Positions 34,071-45,829 are shown, counted from the first letter of the stretch. The stretch is 64,000 bases of DNA from Rhizomys pruinosus (GCA_009823505.1 VZQC01009508.1:1068132-1132131); one strand, 5' to 3'. Numbers and translations are program-made. The notes: generated by a model not told the origin, from the letters alone.

Positions 34071-35130
34071 CTGTTTCCATATTTGACTTGGGGAGGAACA
34101 GATTTCTTATTCAGTGTGCTTCCTATGAGATTTTGACCTAAAACCAGACAAGGTTCTAAATAATTTATGATACTGCAGATCCATCAAGGCAAAATTTTGG
34201 AACCCCCCACTAAGGCACAGGGATGGAGCCAAGGGCACAGATAGGAAATAATGATTGCCTGTGTATGCTGTTCTGTCTCCTATGAGTCCACTTCTGTCCT
34301 CTTCCTGAGCCTCTCTACTCCCTTTCCACGGGATGTCTCTTTGCAGGGGGCCCAGCCTTTAAGCTAGGAGAATCTCCTACAGCAGTTCCAGAATGGAGGC
34401 CTGGGTCTAGGGATCATGACTGCCTCATCCCAGCATCAGGATGCTATGTTTCCACACATGCCTTGATCATTTTCTTTGCTCAGAGCATCCATGTATTTCT
34501 TTGCCCCTGACCCTGGGTTTCCATTCATCTAGGTACCAGGCCAAAGTTACAAAGTTCTCATGTAACCAGAGATAGGTTGTGGCTTTTGCATGGTTTTGTA
34601 TTGTTCATTGTTTCCTGAGGGTTGAAAGCATTCTCAGTACAGTCTTGGATGGATCCTCAAGGTCCCCTCGGACCTGAAGTCCACAGCAAAGAGACAAAAG
34701 TGACTCACACACAAAACTGCTCTTCTGGGAAGAAGAGCCAAGTTGTTCATGGTCGGTACAGCAGCCAGGTGGGTGGGAGTATGTTTGTGCTAGAACTCCC
34801 AATGACCAGCTGCCAGGGAGGCTCTCTGGGGATAGGAGACTCATCAGCTCTTGTCTTTGGGGAAAGAAGCTTCTACCTGGCTAATAGAGGCAAGGCCACG
34901 GGGGAGTCTGGAATTTCCCGTTTAGCAGCTACATGAAATATATTTGTCACTGAGACACAAACACCTTTTTCTAGTGCTATATTTATTTCACGTTCAGAAA
35001 TGAGATAGGATTAATAAACCCAGAATGGAAAAGTCCAAAATCCAGAGGGAGGGATTCCAGACTTCAGACCAGGTCTGTCCTTCACACTTCATTTGAGAAC
35101 TCCCATGGGGAGAAATGAGCCTGTAAAATC
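34071..35130. other. Single-copy sequence, no gene recognised
   Basis: No nameable repeat in about 1 kb. A 104-codon plus-strand frame at 34622-34936 has no recognisable domain and is crossed by a frame on the other strand. Confidence 0.45.
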
Positions 35131-35485
35131 TGGGCTGGTGAGATGGCTCAGCAGGTAAAAGTGTTCACTATGCAAGCCTGATGGTCTGAGTCTCATTGCC
35201 GATCACAGATAAGAAAGATAAAATAGTCAGATGTGGCCATATGCAACTATAAAACCAGTGCTCTCATAGACAGATGGCAGCTGAAGGCAGAAGAATCACC
35301 CAGAAGCTCAAAGGCCCAGCTACCTAAGAGTACATAGCATGTTGGAAACAAGAGATCCTGCTTCAGGACGGGGCTGATGAGAACCAACCCCTGAAACCCA
35401 ACTCCTGAAAGTTCCGCTCTGACTTCCACACCCACACCATGGCACACAAACACCCACACGAACATCACACATACATACATATACA
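35131..35485 (+). repeat. B3/B4-class SINE, sense
   Basis: Head gggctggtgagatggctcag with gcaggtaaaagtg, then the B1-like middle (ataaaaccagtgctc, gaaggcagaagaatcac, aacaagagatcctgc) and the tail tgacttccacacccac. Confidence 0.75.
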
Positions 35486-35487
35486 CA

Positions 35488-35652
35488 TTGTTTTGTTTTG
35501 TTTTGTTTTGTCTTTTTGAGGCAGGGTCTCCCTTTAGTCCCATCTGGCCCAGAGCTCGCTATGTAGACCAGGCTGGCCTTGAACTTATAGAGATCTGCCT
35601 GCCTCTATCTCTGAAGAGCTGGGATTAAAAGCATGTGCCACCACACCCTGCT
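35488..35652 (-). repeat. B1 SINE, antisense
   Basis: A TTTTG-rich tail, ctttttgaggcagggtc, gaccaggctggccttg, gctgggattaaaagc and ccaccacaccctgc. Diverged but full length. Confidence 0.9.
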
Positions 35653-36884
35653 ACAAGTTGAATTTTTTAAAAGGTTGTAAATCCTAGTGACTTACTGAGA
35701 GTGTACAGGATTCCAGGCACTGCACTTTACTCTCAGCACAAACATACAGCAGGCGGCCCTCAAAGCAGGAGGAGAAGACTGGGTCCTGCCTGTCTTGGTT
35801 TCCCACCCTCATCCTTATCATCCTGCTAACAACCTAGAATAGGTTGGACCACAGAGAATGGAATGGAAAAGGGAGTAAGAATGTCCTTCCCTTTCTTGAA
35901 CTTGGCCTGCCCCAAGATAGTTTATTTCTCTTTGGGAAAAAAAAAATGTTTAAGCTGATTCTTTCTCTCAATTGGACATTTTTGTGGGTTCACTAAGGAC
36001 CTCTTGTATAGCTCCATCTGTCTGTAACTTCTGTGACACTAGACATTTTTCTTCTAATTTCCACTCTTGTCCTCACCCCAGGACTTCTTGCAGTCTACTT
36101 ACACAGATTGTTCCTGGGACTTCCATTGTACCTGCCAATGTCCCTTGACCCTGAAAGACCAGAACACAGAAAGAAAAGAGATAAAACCAAGCTCAGTGGA
36201 AGTTGCTATCTGTTCCCCTCAGGGTGTTTTTCCAATTTACTCCATGGAACATAAATGCTGCACAAACATCGGCAGCCATTTAACAGACTCACTTGGAGGG
36301 GGGTCCAAAATTGGTGCACAGGGCTACCAATTCTCTAAGACTTGAGGAGTCATGATCAGACAGGAAAGCCAACTGCAGAGATGTGAAATGGGCACTGTGT
36401 GTGCAGTGTTTCCTTGAGGTGCTTTCCAACTTGTAGCTGCACATGTGAGGCGAGTTGCCAAGAAAACAGGCAGAAAGCAGCTGCTAAGAAACGGAAAATG
36501 GAAGCAGACATTTCAGGAGTCTCATGGTACTAGGAATACAAAAATTGAAGTTCATAGTCTGCCAAGAAAGAGGATCTTTAATAAATACACAAGGCTTACC
36601 CTTGAGATCCTTGGAGGGGTAGGTTCCAAGAATAAAGACAGACCTCAAATAGGCCAGGCTTGACAAGCCCTTATACTGAGTCTGAAACTCAAGTCTAATG
36701 GACCAAGATAATCTTCCTGTGGTCTGTCTTCCTGTCAGAGCAAAAATTAAATCTTCCCTCTGGGGAGATCTACAGCATCTATAGCATCTACAGACCCACA
36801 GCGTCTACAATTTTTCATACATAATGTCTGTCTTAGGTGAGTTTTATCAAGCATACCAGAGTATATAATTGAATCAGCGAAGCC
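35653..36884. other. Mostly single-copy; possible MIR remnant at 35685-35800
   Basis: A weak sense-MIR pattern (ttccaggcactgcactttac) lies near 35710. The remainder has no nameable repeat. Small direct repeats of gcatctatagcatctaca type lie at 36775-36815. Confidence 0.35.
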
Positions 36885-37770
36885 AACAGTTTTTTTAAAA
36901 AAAGCAAACTGAAAATAAGCTCAAAGGTGAATATTTGAATTTCTGAATATGAATTTTTAAACATCTATGAGTAATATAATCAAATAAGAGAAAGGAAAAT
37001 TATCAAATAATCAATTAGAAAACATAAAATTCAATGATATTTCACTGAAATACAGAACTCAACAACTGATTAGATTCAGCAAAAGAAAAGATTAGTGACA
37101 TAGAATATATATTAGTAGAAAATATTCTGCTTTGTATATCCTCAGAGAGGGAAAGTAGAAAACACAATATCAAAGTATTAAAAGGATGCAGGACACATGA
37201 TGAAAATAGTTTTTATAAGTTAAGGAGAAAGGTAAATATACTAAAATAGAAACATACTGAGAAATTTCTAAAGGAAACAAAATCTATAAATAAGTTGAAG
37301 AAACTATACAACTTGCAAACAGAATAAACATAAATAAAACTAATCACTAAGAATTAAAAGGACATCTTTTAAACAGAGAAAGTAGGGACTGGAGACATGG
37401 CTCAGGAATTAAGACCATTAGCTGTTCTTTCTTGTAGAGGACCTGGGTTCAAATCCCAGCACCCACATGGCAGCTAATAACCATCTATTACTCCAGTTCC
37501 AGAGCATTTGACACCCTCTTCTGACCTCTGTGGGAACCAACCTACATGCAGGCAGTATACTCATATACAGAAAATAAAAATAATATAGAAAGAAAATAGG
37601 TTACCTGCCTTTAGGGAAGCCACAATAGGATTAGGGCTGTTTTTTCTATTGAAACTATGTAGTGAAAAAGAGAATAGAATGAGGGTCTTTGAACAATAAA
37701 AGAAAATACCAACCTAGAATTATGCACACAGAGAAAATAACTTTCAAAAATGAAGGCTTTTTGTGGAGTG
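36885..37770 (+). mobile_element. Ancient L1M relic, sense
   Basis: A-rich plus-strand composition and the motif pair cctagaattatgcacac and ctttcaaaaatgaaggc near 37712-37757, which parallels the relic at 9220-9255. No open frame persists. Interrupted by a B2. The left boundary is approximate. Confidence 0.5.
37385..37590 (+). repeat. B2 SINE, sense
   Basis: Series gggactggagacatggctc, ctgggttcaaatccc, ccctcttctgacctctg and gcaggcagtatactc, with an A-rich tail. The B box has changed (ttcaaatcc). Older than the TSD-flanked copies. Confidence 0.85.
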
Positions 37771-38300
37771 CTGTCATAAATGGGATATCTATATTACACT
37801 CCCTGCCCCTAAGGCTCAAGGAACATCACTTAAGAGGGGGCAGAAAGATTTTAAGAGCCAGAGGCCAGGAAGAACTGGGGTGAAATAGTGTCTTCTGATC
37901 ATGACAGGAGCATTTCACTCTTGAGCTCACAGCAGCTATGATTGCCTGAACAAGAAAGACCTATACAATATCAAGCCAGTCGACATTCCAGCATATATCA
38001 GGGAGGGCACATGAGCCCCCACACCTAGCTGAGAAGCTATTGACAGCTGGTGACTGCTTGGAGAGAGAGAGTCAGTTTTTCATTAGAGGTGTGGACCCTG
38101 GTAGGGTGAGCATGCTCCAGTGGGGCCCTATACCTATGCATATGTAGCCAGCAGAAACTGGACCCATTGGGTTTTAAAAATAAAAAGAAGACATGAAGTT
38201 TGGGGGGGGGTGCTGGGAGGAATTGGAGAAAGGGAATGGGGTGGTATTATCAAAATATGCTGAATGAATGAATGAACATATTAAAATTAATAAAGGCTAC
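37771..38300 (+). mobile_element. Lx-like L1 3' end, sense
   Basis: Series aagattttaagagccagagg, tgtcttctgatcatgac, cctagctgagaagctattg, ctccagtggggcc, a G-run at 38200-38209 and a final caaaatatgctgaatg with ttaaaattaataaagg. It is the same module as at 24900-25840. Its 5' side abuts L1M sequence. Confidence 0.65.
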
Positions 38301-39060
38301 ATTAGAAGCATGTTCAAACAAAATGCGCTTAAAGAAATAACCAGAAGGAAAAAAAAAACCTAAGGCAGAGAAAACTATCCCAGCTAAAATAGAAATATGT
38401 TAGCCAGGCGTGGTGGTGCATGCCTTTAATACTAGCACTTGAGAGGCAGAGGCAGGTGGATCTTTGTGAGTTCAAGGCCAGCCTGGTCCACAGAGTGAGT
38501 TCCAGGACAGCTGGGGCTACAGGGAGACCCTGTCTCAAAAAGACCAAGAAAAAAAAAAAAGAAACATGTTATTGCAAATAAAGGTATGCTATCAGGAGCT
38601 ATACACATTTAAATACATAAGCTAAAAAAGAATAAAAAGGTTGAAAACCATAACATGTGCCTACACATCAAAAATTTCTGACAGAATTGCAAAATAAGCC
38701 AAAAGAAAGAAGGTTGGTGGGAGAAAAATGAATCTGAAAACAGAAATTGAAGTGGAAAAGAAGTACACAGAGGAGAAGCCCAAGGCAGCAGCAGAAATCT
38801 CTGGAAATATAAATGAAGTCAGCAAATACCTAGAACCATTTACCAAGAAGGGAGTTATATGTTCCAGATCCTGAAGACATTTTTAAAAGGTAAAAGAAAT
38901 TATTATAAACAAATTTAGATGTCTAATTTGAACATTTAGATTAAAAGAATAAATCCCATGAAAAACACAACAAAGTTTATATAAGAGATAGATCACCTGA
39001 ATAGTTCTATATTTGCCTTAAGATGAGTCTAGTGATTGCAGCTCTCCCATCAGTAAAATA
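38301..39060 (+). mobile_element. Ancient L1M relic (ORF2 middle region), sense
   Basis: Composition and motifs fit old L1 ORF2 between endonuclease and RT (aagaaggttggtgggag, ccatttaccaagaaggg, gaaattattataaac). Probably continuous with 36885-37770, split by the Lx-like insertion. Low similarity. Confidence 0.4.
38403..38559 (+). repeat. B1 SINE, sense, with 12-bp TSD
   Basis: Full B1 from gccaggcgtggtggtgc to a short A tail. The TSD is agaaatatgtta at 38391-38402 and agaaacatgtta at 38560-38571 (one mismatch). Confidence 0.93.
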
Positions 39061-39061
39061 G

Positions 39062-39845
39062 CCCTCTTTTTAAAAATTTATTTATTTATGTATATATATA
39101 TATATTATCAAATCTAGACCTGTGTCCCCCCCATCCCCCCACTCCACCAGAGCTCATGCATTCTGCCAAACATGCTTTTCATCTCTTTCTCAGTCTTTCT
39201 CAATATTCTCCATGTGGAAGTTGACTGTTTTGAGCAAAAGTTCACTGTTTCAGTCAGTTCTTTGATGCAGTCCTTTCTGTTGTTGTTGTTTCCAATATGC
39301 ATCACTCCCAACTGCTTTGCACAAAAGCTCAAGGGGCCATGTACAAGAAATACTTACAAGTAGGTAATTGGCACTAGCATCCACAGATGAGGGATACCAT
39401 TCCTCATTTGTTTTTCTGGGACTGTGTTACTTCCCTCAGCATGATGTCCTCTAGCTCCAGCCATTTTCCTGCAAAGCTCATGATGTCATCTTTTTTTACT
39501 GCTGCATAGAACTCCATTGTGTAGATGTACCACATTTTCTCTATCCACTCATCAGTTGAGGGGCATTTGGGTTGGTTCCAGCTCCTTGCTATTGTGAACA
39601 GAGCTGAAATAAACATGGCCGTGCATGTATCTCTGTGGTGGGGTGGATCTTGAGGGTACATGCCTAGGAGTGGTATGGCTGGGTCAGGTGGCAAGTTCAT
39701 TCCAAGTCTTCCAAGGGTTCTCCACACTGCTTTCCATAGTGGCTGCACGAGTTTACATTCCCACCAGCAGTGGATGAGTGTTCCCCTTTCCCCACAACCT
39801 CTCCAGCACTTGGTATCATTTGTTTTCTTGATCCTAGCCAGTCTT
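39062..39845 (-). mobile_element. 5'-truncated rodent L1, antisense: ORF2 C-terminus plus 3' UTR
   Basis: Minus-strand L1 starting in ORF2 near 39845, with a 3' UTR from about 39403 down to 39062. The UTR has a G-rich polypurine tract (antisense near 39127-39140) and a TA-rich end. Less decayed than the L1M relics. Confidence 0.85.
39404..39748 (-). pseudogene. L1 ORF2 C-terminal fragment (truncated)
   Basis: A 114-codon frame with the typical L1 ORF2 C-terminus: a proline-rich PPDPAIPLLGMYP-like segment, then CPSTDEWIEKMWYIYTMEFY and a closing VTQSQKNK region. Intact L1 ORF2 is about 1,270-1,280 residues with endonuclease and RT domains; all of that is missing here. The first methionine is internal, so no product is expected. 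Confidence 0.88.
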
Positions 39846-40677
39846 ATGTATAGCCTTCTATACTTTGCTTATGATCCTGTAACATTACTGCTTTATAGAC
39901 TGGTACAACGTTATACTTTGCCAGAAGGGGGTGTCGGAAGGACACTAGAGGGGAAAACAGCCTTTTTTCACTGTGGTAGGCTGCACCTCTATGGTGCACA
40001 TGGCCTGGGCAGTACATGGAAGAACGTTCATCTTCTGCTCCTAGACAACTCACGTTTCTCTGTTCCTGGATGGCATACCAATAAGGCTTTTCCAACTTTG
40101 AGACCTCTAGCCTGAAGCCTCCAATTTACCATTCTTGGACTATAATTCTTTACCACCATTCTTGGCCAACTTTAGTCAAGTTGGACCCTGGAAGATTCAA
40201 CAGATTTCTCAAGCATTCAATGGGCTGCCATGTGGATTCTTCAAACCAAGTCTCCATCCAGACCAAAGGAGGAGTCTTTTCCCTCCTGAGGTGGTTCTTG
40301 CCTTGCCTTCTCTGCTTCAACCCTGGGATGGTCGATAGTTTTATATTCTCCTTTCTTAATAAGCAAAACCCTGTAAGCAGTCAACAATCTTTCACATTAA
40401 CTCTTTCCTTTTCAAATTTTTCTGGCTTTCTCCTGACTAGAAACGATGTGCTGATTTTAAAGAAAAAGTATCTTCCTACAAAATGAATCCAGATGTTTCA
40501 TGTTTCATCAGTACTTTCTTCCAAAAATTGAGAAAATTTCTTTTAAATATTTATTTATTTATTTGTTCATTTATTTGGTACTTCAGATTGAATCCAAAGC
40601 CTTATACATAGCCTGGACAAATGAAACTGCATCTCCAGTCCTACCACTGATCTTCTATAAAAGCTTATAAAGAATAA
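39846..40677. other. Unclassified sequence
   Basis: No repeat I can name. A 101-codon frame at 40181-40486 and a 151-codon frame that begins inside the L1 (39660-40115) lack recognisable domains. Confidence 0.4.
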
Positions 40678-40690
40678 AAATAAATGAGCA

Positions 40691-40957
40691 GGGGGCTGGA
40701 GAGATGGCCTAGCGGTTAAGAGCGCCGACCGCTCTTACAGAGGACCCGGGTTTGATCCCCAGCACCCACATGGTGGCCGATAGCTGTCTGAAACTCCAAT
40801 TCCAGGAGAACTCCAGTTCCAGGGATATCCGACGCCCTCTTCTGACCTCCGCAGCATTGCATGACACAGGTGCACAAACTTGCATGCAGACAGTACATTC
40901 ATACACATACGGAAATAAATAAAATTAATAAAAAAATAATAAATAAATTAAATAAAT
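40691..40957 (+). repeat. B2 SINE, sense, young, with 13-bp TSD
   Basis: Full B2 with TSD aaataaatgagca at 40678-40690 and 40958-40970. The A box tggcctagcgg is intact; the B box reads ggtttgatccc (one change). The tail is a long AATA-rich tract. Confidence 0.93.
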
Positions 40958-42099
40958 AAATAAATGAGCAATGCCTCCCAACTCATTGTATGAGGTCATT
41001 ATATTTATACCAAATTTTGGTAAAGAAAATATGAGAAAAAATTAAACATTGCTTGTGAATGTAAACCCAAAACGTCTCAATTTAAACTTGAAAAATTATT
41101 CCGTTGATATTTCAAAAGAGTAGTTTGTCTTCATCAAGTATAGTAAAAACTAACATTTACCATGTTATAGAAGTAAAGGATGGCAAGTTTATTTCAATAA
41201 ATTCAGAAGTTCAGCACTAATTCATGATTTTTTAAAAATACTATTAAAATTAAGTGAAGCTAGCAAGATTATTATAAAACAATACACAAAAATACATTTC
41301 CATATGTTAGTAACAAAGAAGTGCATCCTAAATGCCATTTATAATAATATGAAAACTATCCAATAGGTGGAGAAAGTCTAATAAAGCGGGGACAAAACTC
41401 TACATATAAAATAATCCCGAGAGAAATTTAAAAATACAGAGGAACACACAAGTTCATGAATTAGAAACCTCAGTATTGAAATGATTTCAATATTCCCCTA
41501 AATCATTTTATAGTTTCAATATAATTATAATAAAAATCCCAGCAACTTCTATGGAAATAAAATGAGTATAGATCTCAAGGTATCAGTTTTGAAGAACAAA
41601 GTTACATTATCACATAACACGTTGCATTACACAGCTACAGCCACTAAGACAAAATAGTGTTTGGTACAAGGATTAACAAAGGATAGAATAGGAAGCCTAG
41701 AAACAGACCACACTTATATGGTCACATGATTTATGACACCTACCCTCTTAGATTCAGTGGGGAAGAAATGGTCTATTCAATACACAGTCCTAGAATCATT
41801 GAATTTCTATATAAGAATAAAATGAACCTTGATCCATGCCTCAAACCAAACCCAAAAATCAATTCCAGATGGATGGCAGACCTAAAGTGCAAAAGAAAAA
41901 GCAATAAAGTTACTAAGAGATAACACCAGAGAAAAACTGCCCAACCAGGAATAAGAGGTAAGCAAAGATTGCCTAATCTGCACACAGAAAACAACAACTG
42001 CATAGGAAATAATTGCTGCACTGGACTTTATTAGTACAGAACCTTTGCCTAGTAAAGAGAATATTAATAGAGTGCAAAGTACAGTATTTGGTAGGATAA

Positions 42100-42102
<3 letters not shown>

Positions 42103-42161
<59 letters not shown>
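42103..42161. repeat. Poly-A run of about 59 bases
   Basis: An uninterrupted A run inside the L1M relic, with no SINE attached to it. Poly-lysine and poly-phenylalanine open frames across it are artefacts. Length should be treated as uncertain. Confidence 0.95.
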
Positions 42162-42162
<1 letters not shown>

Positions 42163-42585
42163 ACAGGTTTCCCAAGTTCTTAATGAGCAAAAGATCAGAA
42201 AAAGTATGTCACAAAAGAAAATATCCAAACGGCATGGAGACACAGACAGTACAATTTTATTAATCAGCATGAACTACAAATTTAAATCACAAGGACACTC
42301 AAACCTGTCATCAGAATGACAAAAAGAAGAACAGAAACAAGGAATCTGAGAAGACGGCGCATGTGCAAAGGGGTGGAGCAATGGCAGCCCCCACTCACCC
42401 TCTTAACAGTGAATGCAGGCACACTCACCTTGGAAAACTCTGGCAGCATCTACCAAAGCCAAGCATGAGCATATTTTAGGTCACAGTAATTTCACTCCTA
42501 GGTAATTCAACAGAAATGTGTGCACACATTCACCACAATGTAAAATTTTGTTCTATAGTCCCAAGCTAGAAATTACCCAAATTAT

Positions 42586-42814
42586 TTATTTATTTATTTA
42601 TTTAACTTTTTTTTATGTGTATGAGTGTACTGTCTGCATGTAGGTTATTGCACCCATATCGTGCAATGCTGCAGAGGTCGGAAGAGGGCGTCGGATTCCC
42701 CTGGAACTGGAGTTAAAGACAGTTCTTAGCCTCCATGTGGGTGCTGGGAATCGATCCCAGGTCCTCCGCAAGAGCAGTTGGTGCTCTTAACCACTGAGCC
42801 CTCTCTCCAGTCCC
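42586..42814 (-). repeat. B2 SINE, antisense
   Basis: A TTTA-rich side at left, gtgcaatgctgcagagg, agagggcgtcggattcc, and ccctctctccagtccc at right. The flanks caaatta at both ends suggest a short TSD. The B box on the minus strand reads gggatcgattcc and is altered. Confidence 0.9.
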
Positions 42815-43231
42815 GCAAATTACTTACTGAAACAGAATGTATATATAAGTCAGGGTGTGTTATTAAAAATGGCATTATTTTTAGCAATGCAAAAAATTAT
42901 TACTACATGTGATAACAAGGATGAATCTTGGTGCGGTCCTATCTCACAGACATCCAATGATGCTATTTATGTAAATGTTAAAAACAGACAAGTGTAAACC
43001 TTGGTAGTAGAATTCATAATTCATGGTTTCTATAAAGGGGTTTGGGGTGGCAAGCAGGAATAGGAACATGCATTAAAGAGACTTTTGGGAAACTGACAAC
43101 AATATTGATCTAGTTGACAATTATATGACATAGTTCAATTTTTATCAAGTACAACAAAGTCCACTTATCGATGTAACAGTCATCAAGACACTGGGGTATT
43201 GGTAGAGTGATAGGCTTTCTGTTTCTTCCTC

Positions 43232-43310
43232 TTGGTGCTGAGGGTTGAACTCAAGGTCTCATACATGTTGGGTAAATGCTCTACTCCTGAACATCTCCAC
43301 CTCTGGCCAG
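43232..43310 (-). repeat. ID-like SINE, antisense
   Basis: Series ggtgctgagggttgaactc, aaggtctcatacatg and ggtaaatgctctactcc, matching an antisense ID core. Directly left of the TG minisatellite. Confidence 0.55.
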
Positions 43311-43314
43311 TTGT

Positions 43315-43347
<33 letters not shown>

Positions 43348-43845
43348 ATGTATATGTGTGTATGCATGTATGTGTATGTTGTATGGGTGTATGTGTGCAC
43401 GTATGTGTGTGTGGTGTATATGTGTGTATGCATGTATGTGTATGTTGTATGGGTGTATGGGTGCACATATGTGTGTGGTGTATATGTGTGCATGTGTGTA
43501 TGTGTATGTTGTATGGATGTATGTGTGCACGTATGTGTGTATGGGTGTATGTGTGCACATATGTGTGTATGTATGTATGTGTATGTTGTATGGGTATATG
43601 TGTACATGTATGTGTGTATGCATGTATGTGTATGTTGTATGGGTGTATGTGTGCACATATGTATGTGTATGTTGTATGGGTGTATGTGTGCACGTATGTG
43701 TGTATGGGTGTATGTGTGCATGTATGTGTGTATGCATGCATGTGTATGTTGTATGGGTGTATGTGTGCACGTATGTGTGTATGCATGTATGTGTATGTTG
43801 TATGGGTGTATGTGTGCACGTATGTGTGTGTGTGTATGCATGTCT
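43315..43845. repeat. TG/TATG minisatellite, eight spaced repeat units
   Basis: A TG run is followed by higher-order repeats built from tatgttgtatgg, gtgtatgtgtgcac and tatgtgtgtatg. The word tatgttgtatgg starts at 43375, 43441, 43505, 43582, 43631, 43668, 43745 and 43794 (spacings 66, 64, 77, 49, 37, 77, 49). It lacks stop codons in several frames on both strands, giving roughly 200-codon Tyr/Val/Cys or Thr/His-rich artefacts. Confidence 0.95.
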
Positions 43846-44082
43846 TCCTCAATTACTTTCTACCTTAATTTTCGAGATAGGCTCTCTCACCAAACTGGAG
43901 TTCACTAGCTGTCTAGATGGCTGGCCAGCGAGCTCAGGAGCCCTCCCGTCTCTTCCTTCCCAGCACTAGGGTTACAGGCAACACCTCCACACGTGGCTTC
44001 TAGAAAGTGGGTGGTGGAGGATCCAAACTTCTCCTCACACTTGTGCACCAACTACTTTGCTGACTGAACTGTCTCCCCACCA
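43846..44082 (-). repeat. B3-class SINE, antisense
   Basis: Series ttttcgagataggctctctc, ctggccagcgagctcagg, ccagcactagggttacagg and gctgactgaactgtctcc. The minisatellite sits in the position of the TG-rich end of this SINE and probably expanded from it. Confidence 0.75.
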
Positions 44083-44332
44083 CACTCACTTGATTTTTTT
44101 ACAAACATGCAAAGAAAATTCATGGAAGAAAACAGCATTTTCAACAAATGATGTTGAAACAGTTGGAATCCATGTGCTGGAAAATGAACCTCGGATGTAC
44201 CTCAAAATTGAAACAAAGAACTATATCATATGCCTAAATAGAAAATAATTTCCGAAAGAACATATACAAGAAAATCTTAGTAAAATATACTCATTAGATT
44301 GGGCACCAATAATTAATAAAGTAAATAAAGTA

Positions 44333-44561
44333 GGGGCTGGAGAGATGGCTCAGAGGTGAAGAGCACTGGCTGCTCTTGCAGAGGACTTTGCTTCCGTTCC
44401 CAGCACCCACATGGCAGCTAACAGCCATCCATAACTCCAGTTTCAGGGGATCTGATTCTTTCTTTTGACCTCCTCAGGCACTGCATGACATGGGTGTACT
44501 TAGATACATGCAGGCAATACACTGATAGACACAAAATAAAAATAACAAATAAATAAATAAA
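44333..44561 (+). repeat. B2 SINE, sense
   Basis: Series ggggctggagagatggctcag, tgctcttgcagaggac, tctttcttttgacctcc and gcaggcaatacactg, with an A-rich tail. The B box is degraded (cttccgttccc). Confidence 0.9.
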
Positions 44562-45054
44562 AGACAAATTTAAGCAAGCATAAAGCAGTTGCAATGTAAA
44601 AAACACTTGTTAAGAGAATGAAAAGCCAGGCTACCAGGAATGCTATCTACAAGTTGTGAATATTCTTACCAATAACTTGTGTCCAGAATATTTAATAAAC
44701 TCTCCAAACTCAACAACAAAAAGAAACACAACCACCACATACACACAGGGAGGACCAGAGCATAAACAGGCACTGCATCAAAGAAGGTTCATGATAGTGG
44801 CTGAGAGCAGGAATACCGACCAGAAATCATTAAGAAAAATGCCAACTGAAATCAGAGTGAGGGGACATTGCACACCCCTGAGGATGATTAAATAAAGCAG
44901 ACAAAAGGCAAGTTCTAGTAAGTTAAATTAGCAAGGGTTCAACCGAGTGGAGGGTGGGAAGGCAGAGCAGAGGCAGGAGTACAGGGAAGGATACTAGCAC
45001 AAAAGACGTTTGGAAATGCCATATGGAAACCTACTACCAGGGAAGCTTTAAAAA

Positions 45055-45166
45055 TAATTATATATATTATATATATATATTATATATATATTATATATTA
45101 TAAAATCATATATAATATATATTATTTATATATATATATAAATCATAATATATATATATATATGAT
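45055..45166. repeat. AT-only tract with palindromic TATA/ATTATA units
   Basis: About 110 bases almost entirely A and T, with repeated tatatattat and atataatata words that pair with each other. Long AT palindromes can extrude as cruciforms and are prone to deletion. Confidence 0.93.
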
Positions 45167-45270
45167 TTAACTGGAGTTACCCCACAACAAGGGAACAGTT
45201 CCCCTACTAGACAACACAGACCAGCAAATAAAAGCCCAGTACCAGGAATAGGCAATCATTTTGAGTTATT

Positions 45271-45509
45271 GGCCAGTGGAATCCCATAGGACCCCCCAAT
45301 TTACATATTATTGCTGTTGCTTTTCTTACCCTCCAGAGCTTGATGGTAAGACGTCATTGCTGAAGGCACTGCATACTTGCTGGAGTCATGGCCAGTGGAA
45401 TCCCATAGGACCCCCCCAATTTACATATTATTGCTGTTGCTTTTCTTACCCTCCAGAGCTTGATGGTAAGACGTCATTGCTGAAGGCACTGCATACTTGC
45501 TGGAGTCAT
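45271..45509. repeat. 119/120-bp tandem duplication, almost perfect
   Basis: Copy one is 45271-45389 and copy two is 45390-45509. Both run from ggccagtggaatccc to ctggagtcat. The only difference I see is a C-run of six versus seven. The enclosing Lx-like element is old and diverged, so the duplication is much more recent than the element. Confidence 0.97.
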
Positions 45510-45829
45510 AGGACATGGAGAAATCATGTTGGTACTGACCTGGAAGCATCATTGCTAATGGCTAGCTTTCATGGTGCTGGAAACTGCTATGCATGCTACC
45601 AGAGGGAAAAAGGTAATCACCAGTAAAGAAAGATGTCATCATGAACTTTGCAGGTAAATGGATGGAACTAAAGGCTATTATGCTAAGTGAAGTAACACAG
45701 TCCCGGAAAAACAAACAATGAATGGTGTCCCTCATTTGTGGATGCTAACACTAAGTACCTAGTGGTAAGGCAAACTGAGCAATGTTAATGTTATATTTAT
45801 TTTTATCTGAAAGAAACTGTGCTCTTTTA

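Larger units (their letters stand above)
40971..43190 (+). mobile_element. Ancient L1M copy 1: ORF2 3' half and 3' UTR, sense
   Basis: Old L1 ORF2 sequence in order: aaaatcccagcaacttctat near 41535, cacacttatatggtcac near 41708, attccagatggatggcag near 41862, ttcactcctaggtaattc near 42490 and acaaggatgaatcttgg near 42915. A 3' UTR-like block (ggggtttggggtgg, aacatgcattaaagag) runs to about 43160. All frames are broken. Interrupted by a poly-A run and a B2. Confidence 0.75.

Noticed and set aside
39660..40115. 151-codon plus-strand frame as a gene
   Set aside because: Its first half is antisense to L1 ORF2 sequence and the second half has no recognisable domain.
41882..42270. Poly-Lys and poly-Phe frames near 42.1 kb
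   Set aside because: Products of a 59-base A run inside an L1M relic.
43183..43969. Six overlapping open frames of about 186-207 codons on both strands
   Set aside because: All lie in a TG/TATG minisatellite that happens to lack stop codons. Composition is purely repeat-driven (Tyr/Val/Cys/Met or Thr/His/Ile) and several phases are open at once.
45261..45626. 121-codon frame with an internal protein repeat
   Set aside because: The apparent protein repeat is the 119/120-bp tandem duplication in non-coding L1 3' sequence; the extra C makes the period a multiple of three only by chance.
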